64,000 bases of DNA from Planctomycetota bacterium (GTDB lineage: Bacteria > Planctomycetota > Phycisphaerae > Sedimentisphaerales > Anaerobacaceae), in the NCBI GenBank assembly GCA_019456255.1, contig VRUG01000005.1:62001-126000 (forward strand). Reading direction: 5' to 3'. The notes under the pieces are model-generated. The model had not been told where the DNA came from, searched no databases, and was given only the letters and a program-made list of their open reading frames with translations. Positions 15,670 to 24,407 of the stretch are shown piece by piece. Within the stretch, counting starts at the first letter, position 1. Every line of letters begins with the position of its first letter. A program made the position numbers and the translations under genes.

Positions 15670-17859
15670 TTAGAACATGGGTTCCAGCGTAGCAGCTGGA
15701 TGATTTTTCTTTGTGATGTACTCAACGACTTCTTCTTCTGAGGTTGCGACTTTTTCGTCTGCTATCATATCGAAGAAAGCTTGCCCGTCGAGGCCCAGTT
15801 CATTAGCTCTTTCTATGAGTGTATCTTTAACATCTTCTTTTAATGCTGAAGGCATCCATACGATTCTTTTTATGCCGTCTTCAGCGGAGATGAATTTTTT
15901 GGAAGTAATGTAATGTTTCGAATGTCCGACGAAGCCCGGTACCTGATTTCCACCGCCCACGGTTCCAGCGAGGGTTGAGAATTTCATGCCGCATGGCGTC
16001 ATTTCGGGGTATTCACGGTTTACGATCATGATGCCGTTTGTCGAAGGCAGCAGTGCGGAGATGCACTCGAAGCAGCCGCAACTTGTCATCGGGTCTGCAA
16101 TCATGGAGTAGGCACTCATCTGTGCGATGGCTCCCTGCGAGTTTGACTTTATAAACTCATTTACTTTTTCCCACTGTCCGAGTTTTTCGTCAACCGGATT
16201 TCCCTTTGAAATTGGTTGATTCGGTCCTGAAGGAGTAATTTCATATGCAGCTCTTCCGTCGAGCCAGCTGTATGCACCGCATAGTCCGCTTCGTTCTGGA
16301 GTGATGACGCATACGTGGTTTGGTGCGAAGCTTTGACATAGTGTGCATGAATAGAAAGTGTCAACGCTTTCATCTGTCATGTCGGCCAGTCGTGCGTCAC
16401 GTAGTTCGTATGCTTTTAGAGCTTGCTCCTGCAATTTCACAACATCTTTTTCATTGGTGTAAATCTTCACCTGTACCTTGTCGACGATGCTTGAATAATG
16501 TTCGTGGAGCATTGCGTGGAGTATGCTTCCGAAATGCTGCAGCGTGAATCCAGCCTTTGCGGCATCTTTGCTGATCCTAACCCAAATGATGTTCCGCTGG
16601 CCCATGTGCCAGATACCCTGCGCTTCATTGAGGAAGGTATGTATTTGCCGTTCGAGTACCGGTTCGAAATCAGACTGCATTTTTCTTCCTGCGATCTCTA
16701 TGACAATACCGAGCGGTAATCTTTCACCGTCTTTTACGGTTTCAACATCGGGGCCTATGACTTCTATTTTTCCGTCTTCAACCTCGTTAGTGTTTTTCAT
16801 GATGAGCCATTCGAAAGCGGTAGTTTTTTGTCCTCCGAATTCAACGTGCATGTCATCTTTTTTGATTCTTTCACCTTCGAAAGCAGGGCTGTATGCAACA
16901 GGAATCGGCACTTCAGAGATCTTTATCTTCAGTCCTCTAACTTCGATGCATTTTTCGACGATCTGGTCGTGAGGGATATTTGATACGACGTGTTCATATG
17001 TGCAGACGCCGGTTGGGAGAATTTCGGGTATGTCGGAGTCGGCGATAACGGGGAAACCGTAGTTGATGGCGCCGGCGGCGGTAGCGTACCATTCGTCGGT
17101 TACCTCTCCTAAGGCCATGACGAAAGCGAAGACTCTGCTTTTATTGTATAGGAGGTTTCTTGTGAAGTCGCCGGGTTGTACGCCTCCGAAACTAAGGGCT
17201 GCTCTGCTCGCAAAGCCTAAGGCGTAGATTGCTGCGGAGATGTCGGGTCCGAAAGGTACGAGTCTTGTGTCCCATCCTAATTGTACACCGCCTTCGACGA
17301 GTTGCTGTGATAGTGTTGTTCCGTTTGTGTGTCCGGACATGAATACGTAAAGGCTTCTCTCCTGACATTTCAGTGCGATCTCGACAGCGGTTTTTACATC
17401 AGGGGCAGCGCCGACGATAGCAGCGAAACCCGGAGCGGAACCATCGACGAATTGTATGCCTCGTTCTCGGAGTATGACGTCGTCAGCTGCGCCGAGCCAG
17501 AGGTCATTAATTGGATTCGGTCCGATGAGGTATTTGCATGCTTCGATAATTTCTTCTGCGAAAAGGGCAGCCATTCCCGCGTCGAGAGCCGGTCCGAGGT
17601 ATGGAATCCATATGTCTTCGTTGACGGGCGGCGGGAGCAGAGGTTTTATTTCCTGTGCCATAACGTCTTCGAGGTCGGCAAGTGTTTGACATTCGCGCCC
17701 AGTCATAGAATGAATGATGGGCAGGTAGTAGGCAGTGTTTGGATATTCTACGGCGCATTCCTTGCCTTTTTCTTCGATAGCTTTTGCTAAGATCTGCTCG
17801 GCCTGTTCGGCGAGTTTGTGAGCACCACGAATTGCGGCCGAAGCTATTATTATTGACAT
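15670..17859 (-). CDS. acsB: Acetyl-CoA synthase (CODH/ACS alpha subunit)
   Basis: 729 residues, the full bacterial length with the N-terminal CODH-contact domain rather than the short archaeal form. A-cluster ligands are visible as FYSCTLCQSF, HVCVITPER, GLCGAYSW and the MTSCGCFEC segment whose Cys-Gly-Cys binds the labile nickel. It condenses CO from CODH, the methyl group from AcsCD and CoA into acetyl-CoA. A strong AAGGAGAA site precedes the ATG. It lies 32 bp after cooS. Confidence 0.97.
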   Translation of the reverse strand: MSIIIASAAIRGAHKLAEQAEQILAKAIEEKGKECAVEYPNTAYYLPIIHSMTGRECQTLADLEDVMAQEIKPLLPPPVNEDIWIPYLGPALDAGMAALFAEEIIEACKYLIGPNPINDLWLGAADDVILRERGIQFVDGSAPGFAAIVGAAPDVKTAVEIALKCQERSLYVFMSGHTNGTTLSQQLVEGGVQLGWDTRLVPFGPDISAAIYALGFASRAALSFGGVQPGDFTRNLLYNKSRVFAFVMALGEVTDEWYATAAGAINYGFPVIADSDIPEILPTGVCTYEHVVSNIPHDQIVEKCIEVRGLKIKISEVPIPVAYSPAFEGERIKKDDMHVEFGGQKTTAFEWLIMKNTNEVEDGKIEVIGPDVETVKDGERLPLGIVIEIAGRKMQSDFEPVLERQIHTFLNEAQGIWHMGQRNIIWVRISKDAAKAGFTLQHFGSILHAMLHEHYSSIVDKVQVKIYTNEKDVVKLQEQALKAYELRDARLADMTDESVDTFYSCTLCQSFAPNHVCVITPERSGLCGAYSWLDGRAAYEITPSGPNQPISKGNPVDEKLGQWEKVNEFIKSNSQGAIAQMSAYSMIADPMTSCGCFECISALLPSTNGIMIVNREYPEMTPCGMKFSTLAGTVGGGNQVPGFVGHSKHYITSKKFISAEDGIKRIVWMPSALKEDVKDTLIERANELGLDGQAFFDMIADEKVATSEEEVVEYITKKNHPAATLEPMF

Positions 17860-17891
17860 CTAAAATTCTCCTTCTCTAAGGTTAACTTTTT

Positions 17892-19829
17892 TTAAAGTTC
17901 CAGTGACCTTCGTTCTTCCATTGTGTAAAGTTTACGCTCTGTTTCTTCGTTTATTCCTAAAGCGTCACGCTTACTCTCGATATGTGCCAGCATTAATTGA
18001 GCTGCTTTTGCCGGGTCCGATTCGAGTGCCCAGTGTCCGCCGAACTCCTGTTCAATATCTTTTAGGAGATAATCTGTGACGTTGTCACTTCCGAGATATG
18101 GGAAGAGTTCTTTCGCGAAGACAACCATTACGCCGCTTGCGACGAAATATTGTCCGATAGCTAAAGCTTTTTCTGATATTGATTCGAGACAAGCACCGGC
18201 GAGTGGTAGTTCGCTGAGGTCCTCGCCGAGTCCTCCTTCTGCGACGATTTCCGAAGCTGCGACGAGCAGTCTGCTGTTGTCGACACAGCTTCCACATGCA
18301 AGTACCGGTGGGATGCCGACGGTTTCGCAAACTTCTCTAAGTCCGGGTCCGGCTAATTTGAGGGCTTCTTTTGGATTTAGGAGAGCCTGTTTTCCGCAGG
18401 CGATAGAGGCACATCCTGTAGTTAGTACGAGAACGTTGTTTTTAATCAGTTCTTTTGCAAGCTCGACATGTGTGTAGTCCATTGGTACCTTCGGGTTGCT
18501 GCATCCGACGATGGCGGCGATTCCCCTGATTTTTCCGTTCATGATGTTGTCGTTTAGAGGCCTGTAGCTTGCACGGAATTTTCCACCGAGCATATACTTG
18601 ATGGATTCGTTTGTGAAACCTGTGACGGCAGCTTGCTTATCGTCGGGGATGTGAACCTCGCCTCGATTCTTGAAATTGTCGATTGCTTTTACGATAAGCT
18701 CCTTTGCGGTCTTTAGTGCACAGTCTTCCTGAATCGGGATGTGCTCGACGCCGGGGATTTTAGCTTTGTCAGCGGTAGTAAATAGTTTTGTGTGGTAGCA
18801 GGCGGCAATTTTCTGTAGTCCCTGCATTACACACTGTACGTCTACTGCCATCATGTCGACGGCTCCTGTTGCGATGGCAAGTTCCTGACATAGGAAGTTT
18901 CCAGCGATTGAGACGCCGTGACGTGAGAGCAGTTCGTTAGCGGTACAGCAGATGCCTGCGATGTTAATTCCTTTTGCGCCGACTTCTTCGGCTTTTTTAA
19001 TAAGTTCCGGGTCCTGCGATGCAGCGACTATCATTTCCGAAAGTATAGGCTCGTGGCCGTGAACGATGACGTTTACCTGGTCCTTCTGCAGGACGCCGAG
19101 ATTTATGTTTCCGATTCCCGGTGTTGGCGAGCCGAACATGATGTCTTGCAGGTCGGAAGCTAACATTGCTCCGCCCCAACCGTCAGCAAGAGCGGTTCTT
19201 GTCGCGTGTAACAGGAGGCTCTTATAATCCTGGTCGACGCCCATTGTGCTTCGGTGCATAGCTTCTACGACTTCGCGGTCGATAGCACGCGGCGTGACGC
19301 CGGTTTTTTCCCAGATTTGTTTTCTCGGTTTGGGTGCACGTTTTACCATTAGCTGGTTGCCGTGACTTTTTCCGAATTCAGCAAGAGCGATCTCTCCGAC
19401 AGCAAGGGCGATTTCCTTGTCTGATTTATCCTTGGTTTCGACGCCGAATTCTTTTGCGATACGATGTAGTTTCTCGGGGTCCTTTACGCCATAGTCAGGA
19501 GCCTCACCTTTTGCGCCTGCGATGAAGACTTCGGCGACAGCTCGTCCGTGGTCGCTGTGAGCACTGACACCGCAAGCAACAGCACGTAGGAAATTTCGAG
19601 CGACGATAGTGTCGGCATCAGCACCGCAAACACCGAGTGGTGCTTTTTTAGAGATTCGACAAGGCCCCATAGTACAAATTCTGCAGCATACACCCTGCTT
19701 GCCAAATCCGCACTGAGGGGATTGCTGGTCGAGTCTGTCCCATGCGTTTTCCTGGCCAGCTTCGGCCATTAGGTCAATCATTTCCTGGGCAGCTTTTTCA
19801 CTGCTACGCTTTTTTGGATACATAACCAT
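17892..19829 (-). CDS. cooS: Anaerobic carbon monoxide dehydrogenase catalytic subunit
   Basis: 645 residues (acsA in acetogens). The start may be the ATG at 19823, six bases after GAGGA, rather than 19829. N-terminal cluster cysteines are in SPQCGFGKQGVCCRICTMGPC and CGAD; the C-cluster region includes HGHEPILSEM, GICCTANELL, VDVQCVMQG, GCSNPKVP, TTGCASIACGKQ and ACGSCVDNSR. This is the Ni-Fe-S CODH that reduces CO2 to CO for AcsB (or oxidises CO). Placement beside acsB argues for the CODH/ACS complex form. Confidence 0.97.
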   Translation of the reverse strand: MVMYPKKRSSEKAAQEMIDLMAEAGQENAWDRLDQQSPQCGFGKQGVCCRICTMGPCRISKKAPLGVCGADADTIVARNFLRAVACGVSAHSDHGRAVAEVFIAGAKGEAPDYGVKDPEKLHRIAKEFGVETKDKSDKEIALAVGEIALAEFGKSHGNQLMVKRAPKPRKQIWEKTGVTPRAIDREVVEAMHRSTMGVDQDYKSLLLHATRTALADGWGGAMLASDLQDIMFGSPTPGIGNINLGVLQKDQVNVIVHGHEPILSEMIVAASQDPELIKKAEEVGAKGINIAGICCTANELLSRHGVSIAGNFLCQELAIATGAVDMMAVDVQCVMQGLQKIAACYHTKLFTTADKAKIPGVEHIPIQEDCALKTAKELIVKAIDNFKNRGEVHIPDDKQAAVTGFTNESIKYMLGGKFRASYRPLNDNIMNGKIRGIAAIVGCSNPKVPMDYTHVELAKELIKNNVLVLTTGCASIACGKQALLNPKEALKLAGPGLREVCETVGIPPVLACGSCVDNSRLLVAASEIVAEGGLGEDLSELPLAGACLESISEKALAIGQYFVASGVMVVFAKELFPYLGSDNVTDYLLKDIEQEFGGHWALESDPAKAAQLMLAHIESKRDALGINEETERKLYTMEERRSLEL

Positions 19830-19931
19830 TCCTCATAAATTAGTGAGTATAGCCCCATTTAGCAGGGGCAATCATATTATTATATTTTCACACTGCTTTC
19901 AAGCAGAGCCTTATCAGTTAACTTCGAGATA

Positions 19932-20741
19932 TCAACTTTTATTTTCGGTATCAGAGGCGGTAGGTGACATAATTATATCTGTCAGTTTCTGTTTTGCCTG
20001 TTTTAGAGTTTCAACGAGTTTCGGGTTGCTTTCAAAAACGTTTTCACGCGAAAGGTCGGCCTGCTGGACGGCAGGGTCATAATCGATAGCTGCGATGATG
20101 GGAATGTCGCCGAGTTTTGATTTTATAATTTCAAGTTGTGCGCTATCAGTGATTTTGTTTGCGATAGCGACGATTTGTTTTACTCCTAATTCTTTTCCCA
20201 TTTTCGCGATGCTTATTGTTGTTTCAATACTTCGCGTTCCCGGTTCGACGACGACGAGCAGTGCGTCGATGCCTTGAATGCTTGCTCTTCCTAAAAATTC
20301 CGGTCCAGCTGCTAAGTCGACGAGCACGAGTTCATTTCTTTGCAGGATGGTGTAAGTGAGCAGGGCCTTTAGGAAAGCGCCTTCGGGGCATGCACATCCT
20401 GCGCCTCCGTGTTTTATTCCGCCCAGGACGAGCAGCTTTACGCCATGAGTTTTGAGGCAGTATTTGTCGGGCAGGTCACTTACTTTTGGATTTAGTACGA
20501 AGTATGCGCCGACGGCGTTGCCATCGGTGCCGGTGCGCTCGGCGATTAGCTGTTTCATGTTGATCAAAGGCTCGGGGGTTTTGTCGTTACCGATGCCGAA
20601 AGCACAGTAGAGATTTGTGTTCGGATCGGCGTCGACGGCGAGGACGTCAAAACCGTCATTGGCAAACAATTGTGCCCAAACCGCGCAAACGGTAGTTTTG
20701 CCTACGCCTCCTTTGCCTCCAATTGCTATTTTTAGTCCCAT
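19932..20741 (-). CDS. CooC/AcsF-type nickel-insertion ATPase
   Basis: 269 residues. Deviant Walker A GGKGGVGKTT (residues 8-17), AVDADPNTNLYCAFGIG, and the Cys-x-Cys metal motif in GGAGCACPEGAFLKALL; VLVDLAAGPEFLGRAS is the switch II region. Function as a CODH/ACS nickel-loading ATPase is well established for this family. It is the first gene behind the promoter at 20880-20908 and is 102 bp upstream of cooS. Compared with the second paralogue at 11611, it keeps the CxC within a more canonical CooC context, so it is the better candidate for CODH maturation. Confidence 0.9.
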   Translation of the reverse strand: MGLKIAIGGKGGVGKTTVCAVWAQLFANDGFDVLAVDADPNTNLYCAFGIGNDKTPEPLINMKQLIAERTGTDGNAVGAYFVLNPKVSDLPDKYCLKTHGVKLLVLGGIKHGGAGCACPEGAFLKALLTYTILQRNELVLVDLAAGPEFLGRASIQGIDALLVVVEPGTRSIETTISIAKMGKELGVKQIVAIANKITDSAQLEIIKSKLGDIPIIAAIDYDPAVQQADLSRENVFESNPKLVETLKQAKQKLTDIIMSPTASDTENKS

Positions 20742-20879
20742 GTAACCAGTTCTCGAAAATTAAATCAGGTCAAGAAGCCGGATACCGATTGAGCAGCTTT
20801 TGCTCATGCTCGGACCCCTTTTTCAACCCATTTTTAGCGGTTTTTAAGAGTAAAACCGTAAAACAACCTTAAACAGTGC

Positions 20880-20908
20880 AAATTAGCAGTTTTGATTATT
20901 TGTGTCAA
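20880..20908 (-). promoter_or_regulatory. Consensus sigma70 promoter driving cooC-cooS-acs
   Basis: Minus strand TTGACA (20903-20908), exactly 17 bp, TAATTT (20880-20885). This splits the cluster into a formate dehydrogenase unit upstream and a CODH/ACS unit downstream. Confidence 0.65.
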
Positions 20909-20944
20909 GTAGTTTGCGTCTAAATACTTATGCTTAGAACGCTC

Positions 20945-20962
20945 ATACGTAGTTATACGTAT
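20945..20962. promoter_or_regulatory. Inverted repeat upstream of the acs promoter (candidate operator)
   Basis: ATACGTA, 4-bp spacer, TACGTAT: perfect 7-bp arms. It lies 37 bp upstream of the -35 element, a position suited to an activator. Confidence 0.45.
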
Positions 20963-21063
20963 TTTTGTCCCCATTTTGATAAATCTGCTATTGTAATAAC
21001 ATAGGAGTTTACGTTAATAAGTTGCGTTGTGTTCAGGGATTGGTGGTGGAATATTCAGGAATT

Positions 21064-21660
21064 TTATTCGGGGTTTTTTATTATGGCATTTACCGCTGAA
21101 GTTACCGCTGTGAGCAGTGCGTCTAATAGGAAATGCTCTGCGGCGGTCTGGTCGAATAGTATTGAAGCTCGGGCATCGAATTCCTCGTCGGCTTCCCAGA
21201 TGACAAAAGTCAAAGGTATTCGCGGCAGGGCAATTATTTCTATGGCGGCATCGCCGAACTCACATTTTTTCGGGTTTAGTGAATCGGCTGCTTCGTATAT
21301 GAGTTGTGGATTTTGTCCGAAAGTTTGCGAGAGTTTTTTTGTGGGCAGCTCGTGCGGGCCCCTGAAGAAAAACTGACCGCCCGGAAGTGATTCTGCTTTT
21401 ACGAGTTTGCCTGATAGCGGCAGGTCCTTTGCATTTATCAGATACGCGAGTATGCAGAGTTGTTCGGTGAAACTTGCTGGTGTCGGTTCGGCATCGGGTT
21501 TAGTAGCTGATATTTGTTCATCCTGAATGTTGACGGAGTATTGGTTATTTAAAAAAGTGATAACATAGCAATCTGATTCGGGTAGGTATTCGCAGTTTGC
21601 TCTTTGCGCGGTTTGCGCGGGGTCAAGTTTTATAAGCTGTTGCCAAAGTTCTTCGTGCAA
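21064..21660 (-). CDS. DUF3786-family protein
   Basis: 198 residues. The N-terminus (LWQQLIKLDPAQTAQRANCEYL), the FFRGPHELPTKKL segment and the C-terminal IEIIALPRIPLTFVIWEADEEFDARASILFDQTAAEHFLLDALL are those I associate with DUF3786. The family is known to me from acetogens and sulfate reducers, often near corrinoid or CODH genes, but has no assigned activity. Here it is 43 bp after fdhA and upstream of the CODH/ACS promoter, so a role in C1 metabolism is inferred from position only. Confidence 0.7.
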   Translation of the reverse strand: MHEELWQQLIKLDPAQTAQRANCEYLPESDCYVITFLNNQYSVNIQDEQISATKPDAEPTPASFTEQLCILAYLINAKDLPLSGKLVKAESLPGGQFFFRGPHELPTKKLSQTFGQNPQLIYEAADSLNPKKCEFGDAAIEIIALPRIPLTFVIWEADEEFDARASILFDQTAAEHFLLDALLTAVTSAVNAIIKNPE

Positions 21661-21703
21661 GGAAATCTCCCTTTTGAATTAAGCGAAGAGTTGTAAATTT
21701 TGT

Positions 21704-24403
21704 TTACGCTTTTTTAACGGCAGCGGCGCAGACCTTGTATTCAGCGGTGCGGGTTATGTTGTCGAAAGCGTCGTTTGTCAGTTTGTTTGTCGGCTGGTCA
21801 ATAAAGTGGAACGGCATCCAGAGAGCCCCTGGCCTTACTTTATCGCCGATGACAGCTTCGACGGTGATATCGCCGCGACGTGTTCTTACGTTGACTTTGT
21901 CACCTTTTTTGACGCCTAATTTTTCGGCATCGGAGAAGTGCATTTCGATAAAGTTCCTGGACTGTTTTTGGCGAATTGGTTTGCTCTTTTGTGTCATGTT
22001 TCCGATGTTGTAGTTATATAGAGTTCGTCCGGTCGAGAGGATGAGCGGGTAATCTTCGTCGGTGGTCTCGGCTGGGTGGCGGAACTTGATCTTATGGAAA
22101 AGTCCTTTGCCTCGAACGAATTTATCTTTGTGCAGGTATCCTGTTCCGGGATGGTCGGGGTCAGGGCATGGCCATTGCAGGCCGATTTTGTCGATTCTGT
22201 CGAAGCTTATACCGCCATAGCTTGGAGTCAGCGAGGCCATCTCGTCGAAGACTTCGCTGGCATTGTTGTATGACATCGGGTATCCCATCGCGGTGCTTAT
22301 CAAGCATGTGATTTGCCAATCGGGTTTTGCCTGACCGGGCGCGTCGACGGCTTTTCTGATTCTCTGTACTCGGCGTTCGCTATTTGTGAACGTTCCATTT
22401 TTTTCCGCCCAACTTGTAGCGGGGAGTACGACATCTGCGAGCTTTGCGGTTTCTGACATGAAAATTTCCTGGCAGATAATGAATTCGAGCTTTTTCAGGC
22501 TCTCGATTACCTTTGCCTGATTTGGTTCACTAAGTACGGGATCCTCACCGAGACAGTAGAAGCCTCTCAGGATACCGTCGCCGGCTTGTTCGATGAAGTC
22601 GGTGACGCGTCCGCCAATATTGGTTGGGAACTTGATGTCCCATGCTTTTTCAAATTTTTCGCGTACAACTGGGTCGGCGACTTTCTGGTAGCCTGGCAGT
22701 ACTGAGTAGATTGCTCCCATGTCACATCCGCCTTGAACATTATTTTGTCCACGCAGTGGGTTTACGCCTGAAGAAGGTTTTCCGATCTGTCCGCAAAGCA
22801 TTGCCAGGTTTGCCAGATTCTGTACGTTTTCTGTGCCGCAGGTGTGCTCTGTAATTCCGAGGGTATAGAAGATGCTTGAGGGTGTTCCTTTTGCGTACAT
22901 TTCGGCGGCTTTGCGAATTAAGTCAGCGTCGACGCCGCATTCTTTTGCAGCTTTTTCTATTGTATAGTCTTTTAGGTTTTCTCTGAATTGCTCGAAGTCT
23001 TCGCAGCGATTAGCGACAAATTCTTTCGCATGGAAATCGTTTTCAATAATATAGTTCATCATCGCGTTTGTAAGCATGTTGTCGGTGCCGGGCTTGTGCT
23101 GGATGTGAACGTCGGCGTGTTTTGCTACCCATGTTTTTCTCGGGTCGCAGACGACGAGCTTTGCGCCTTTGGCGAGAGCTTTTTTCATTTCCAGACCGAT
23201 GATAGGATGTGCCTCTGTTGGGTTGGAGCCGATAATGAAAAAAGTTTGAACATCCTTTACTTCGTCGATCGAGTTTGTCATAGCTCCTGAGCCAAAAGAC
23301 GAAGCGAGTCCAGCGACAGTGGGTGCGTGACATGTAGTAGCGCACTGGTCGATGTTGTTAGTACCGCCAGCGGTTCGTGCGATTTTCTGCATGAGGTAGT
23401 TTTCTTCATTTGTGCATCTGCACGAACTTAAGAACGCTATGCTGTCGGGGCCGTACTTGTCGCGTATTTCTTTTAATCTTTTTCCGACTAATGCGATGGC
23501 TTCGTCCCATTCGGCTTCTCTGAATTGTCCGTTTTCTTTTATAAGCGGTTTAGTAAGTCGTTTGTCAGAATGGACATAATGAAATCCGAATCGTCCCTTG
23601 ACGCACAGGTTGCCGTCGTTGGGTACGCAGCTTTTTTCGCTTGTGACACGGACGATTTTTTTGGTTGTTGTGTTGACGTTGAGGTCCATCTGGCATCCGA
23701 CACCGCAATATGGGCATGTGGTTCGGACTTTTTTTAGTTCCTTTGTTTGGCCTTTACCTTTTGAGTATTTTTCGTAAAGCGCTCCGGTCGGGCAAGCCGA
23801 GATGCATTGGCCGCAGATGACACATGTCGAGTCAATCAGGGCGATATCGAAAGCGGTTGAGACTTCAACGTTTGAGGCACGTCCTTTAAAGGTCAGGGCG
23901 TTTGCCATTTGTACTTCTTCGCAAATTCTAACGCATCGGCCGCAACGAATACATTTATTTGAATCGTATTCGATGGCTTCGCTGCCGGTAGAGTAGTTTT
24001 CTTTTGGCTGAGCGGTTTCGGCGGCTTTGATTACATCTTCGCTTATCTGATAGTCGTATGCGTATCGCTGAAGTTTGCAGTCGCCGTTCGCGTCGCAGGT
24101 TGCGCAACTGCCGCGGTGTTCATAGAACAAAAGCTCCAGAACCGTTTTTCTAAGTTGTCTGATTTCGTCGGTGTCAGTTTGTATTACCATATCAGGGGTT
24201 ATTTCAAAAGTGCAAGCGGTGACGGGGTTTCTTTGCCCCTCGACATCGACGAGGCACATCCTGCATGCACCGACAGGTTTGATTCTTCTATCGTTGCAAA
24301 GATGCGGAATCTTGATTTTGTTTTCTTTAGCCAGTTCAAGAATTGTCTGGCCGGTCTTTCCGGTGACATTTTTTCCGTTTATAGTTACTTTTATATCAGC
24401 CAT
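21704..24403 (-). CDS. fdhA: Formate dehydrogenase catalytic subunit, NuoG-like N-terminus
   Basis: About 899 residues from the ATG at 24403 (MADIKVTINGKN); an upstream in-frame ATG at 24430 would overlap the previous gene by more than 20 bp. Domains in order: [2Fe-2S] ferredoxin (GACRMC), His/Cys cluster (CATCDANGDC), two [4Fe-4S] ferredoxin motifs (CIRCGRCVRIC, CVICGQCISAC), then the molybdopterin oxidoreductase with CPYCGVGC. The metal ligand is Cys in CATTCHAPTV, so this is not a selenocysteine enzyme. With the NuoE/NuoF-like subunits it should form an NAD-linked, perhaps electron-bifurcating, formate dehydrogenase or CO2 reductase. It supplies formate to the Wood-Ljungdahl methyl branch. 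Confidence 0.93.
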   Translation of the reverse strand: MADIKVTINGKNVTGKTGQTILELAKENKIKIPHLCNDRRIKPVGACRMCLVDVEGQRNPVTACTFEITPDMVIQTDTDEIRQLRKTVLELLFYEHRGSCATCDANGDCKLQRYAYDYQISEDVIKAAETAQPKENYSTGSEAIEYDSNKCIRCGRCVRICEEVQMANALTFKGRASNVEVSTAFDIALIDSTCVICGQCISACPTGALYEKYSKGKGQTKELKKVRTTCPYCGVGCQMDLNVNTTTKKIVRVTSEKSCVPNDGNLCVKGRFGFHYVHSDKRLTKPLIKENGQFREAEWDEAIALVGKRLKEIRDKYGPDSIAFLSSCRCTNEENYLMQKIARTAGGTNNIDQCATTCHAPTVAGLASSFGSGAMTNSIDEVKDVQTFFIIGSNPTEAHPIIGLEMKKALAKGAKLVVCDPRKTWVAKHADVHIQHKPGTDNMLTNAMMNYIIENDFHAKEFVANRCEDFEQFRENLKDYTIEKAAKECGVDADLIRKAAEMYAKGTPSSIFYTLGITEHTCGTENVQNLANLAMLCGQIGKPSSGVNPLRGQNNVQGGCDMGAIYSVLPGYQKVADPVVREKFEKAWDIKFPTNIGGRVTDFIEQAGDGILRGFYCLGEDPVLSEPNQAKVIESLKKLEFIICQEIFMSETAKLADVVLPATSWAEKNGTFTNSERRVQRIRKAVDAPGQAKPDWQITCLISTAMGYPMSYNNASEVFDEMASLTPSYGGISFDRIDKIGLQWPCPDPDHPGTGYLHKDKFVRGKGLFHKIKFRHPAETTDEDYPLILSTGRTLYNYNIGNMTQKSKPIRQKQSRNFIEMHFSDAEKLGVKKGDKVNVRTRRGDITVEAVIGDKVRPGALWMPFHFIDQPTNKLTNDAFDNITRTAEYKVCAAAVKKA

Positions 24404-24407
24404 AATT

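Larger units (their letters stand above)
20742..21063. other. Regulatory gap inside the Wood-Ljungdahl cluster
   Basis: 322 bp with no gene. It carries the promoter and inverted repeat listed separately. The predicted leader RNA (about 130 nt) can form two hairpins on the minus strand: CGGTTTT/AAAACCG (near 20842-20862) and GAGCA/TGCTC (near 20789-20809). No known riboswitch class was recognised. Confidence 0.5.

Noticed and set aside
21704-24403. Possible selenocysteine formate dehydrogenase
   Set aside because: The ligand position is a Cys codon (CATTCHAPTV) and there is no in-frame TGA.
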